Both the position numbers and the translations under genes were made by a program. Below the pieces are notes generated by a model. It was not told the origin of the DNA, made no database searches, and saw nothing but the letters and a program-made list of their open reading frames with translations. Of a stretch of 5,711 bases of DNA, positions 5,375-5,711 are shown in pieces. The DNA lies in assembly GCA_036507955.1 (NCBI GenBank), contig DATCIH010000073.1:1-5711 (forward strand), in the 5' to 3' direction. Numbering within the stretch: position 1 is the first letter of the stretch; every line of letters starts with the position of its first letter. Source of the DNA: DATCIH01 sp036507955. GTDB taxonomy: Bacteria > Bacillota > Clostridia > Clostridiales > Clostridiaceae.

Positions 5375-5711
5375 ATGAAAGTTGGTATTCCAAAAGGCTT
5401 ATTATATTATAAATACTACCCTTTTATAGAAGGATTTTTGATTGAACTAGGTGCAGAAATAATTACATCTACAGATACAAATAAGAAGATTCTAAATGAG
5501 GGAATTAAATACTGCGTGGACGAGGCATGTCTCCCTATAAAGATATTTCATGGACATATATTAGACATAAAAGACAAATGTGATTTATTAATAATACCAA
5601 GATTCATGAGGGTACGTGCACGGGAGTTTATATGCCCAAAGTTTTGTGGGCTTCCAGAAATGATATTATGTAGCATTCCCAATATGCCAAAGGTAATGAC
5701 AGAACCAATAT
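5375..5711 (+). CDS. DUF2229 / 2-hydroxyacyl-CoA dehydratase activase-related protein, 3' end cut by window edge
   Basis: The first 112 codons are visible. The ATG at 5375 follows AAGGAGG (5363-5369) at 5 nt spacing. The protein starts MKVGIPKGLLYYKYYPFIEG, then FLIELGAEIITSTDTNKKIL (21-40), KYCVDEACLPIKIFHGHI (45-62), DLLIIPRFM (70-78) and FICPKFCGLPEMI (85-97). This order of motifs is typical of the acyl-CoA dehydratase activase-related DUF2229 family of anaerobes. Conserved cysteines at 47, 52, 87 and 91 fit iron-sulfur or thiol chemistry. Relatives are linked to ATP-dependent electron injection into 2-hydroxyacyl-CoA dehydratases, or occur as stand-alone proteins next to an HgdC-type activase. 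The true substrate is unknown. It is transcribed away from the SHOCT-like gene with 177 nt between the two starts. I saw no convincing promoter for it in that gap. Family call is good; function is tentative. Confidence 0.8.
   Translation, partial: MKVGIPKGLLYYKYYPFIEGFLIELGAEIITSTDTNKKILNEGIKYCVDEACLPIKIFHGHILDIKDKCDLLIIPRFMRVRAREFICPKFCGLPEMILCSIPNMPKVMTEPI

Overview
The window is AT-rich (roughly a third G+C by eye) with strong AGGAGG-type ribosome binding sites. Its proteins look like those of a low-GC Gram-positive anaerobe, most likely a Clostridium sensu stricto or close relative. The clostridial-type PilB/PilC/pilin/PilM set and the DUF2229 dehydratase-activase-like gene support this. 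I cannot name the species.

Most of the window (1-4275) is one minus-strand type IV pilus operon. In transcription order it has a predicted sigma-A-type promoter (about 4336-4364), a 26-codon leader ORF with an excellent ribosome binding site (4275-4195), pilB (extension ATPase), pilC (inner-membrane platform), a major-pilin-like gene with a class III signal peptide, a perfect 18-bp hairpin, and pilM (actin-like assembly protein), which runs off the left edge. PilB powers pilin polymerisation from the cytoplasm, PilC couples it to the membrane, the pilin is the fibre subunit and PilM begins the alignment subcomplex. pilN, pilO, the prepilin peptidase and the retraction ATPase are not in the window; some of them probably lie beyond the left edge. 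PilB has an N-terminal MshEN domain with an intact cyclic-di-GMP-binding motif followed by a second copy, so the machine is probably switched post-translationally by c-di-GMP.

From 4276 to 4645 there is no long gene. This stretch holds the pil promoter, a compact set of interleaved inverted repeats (4425-4468) and an AT-rich inverted repeat (4525-4571). I recognised no known riboswitch class there.

From 4646 to 5197 a minus-strand gene encodes a small, charged, coiled-coil-like cytosolic protein ending in two SHOCT-like motifs. Its best start is a CTG codon with a near-perfect Shine-Dalgarno, which adds 38 residues to the ATG-started frame. Divergently transcribed from it, the right edge holds the first 112 codons of a DUF2229 / 2-hydroxyacyl-CoA dehydratase activase-related protein.

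The points most worth a second look are the leader ORF, whose peptide resembles the start of PilB's own c-di-GMP motif; the CTG-started SHOCT-like gene; the pilin-pilM hairpin; and the unexplained interleaved repeats. I found no CRISPR array, insertion sequence, tRNA or rRNA.
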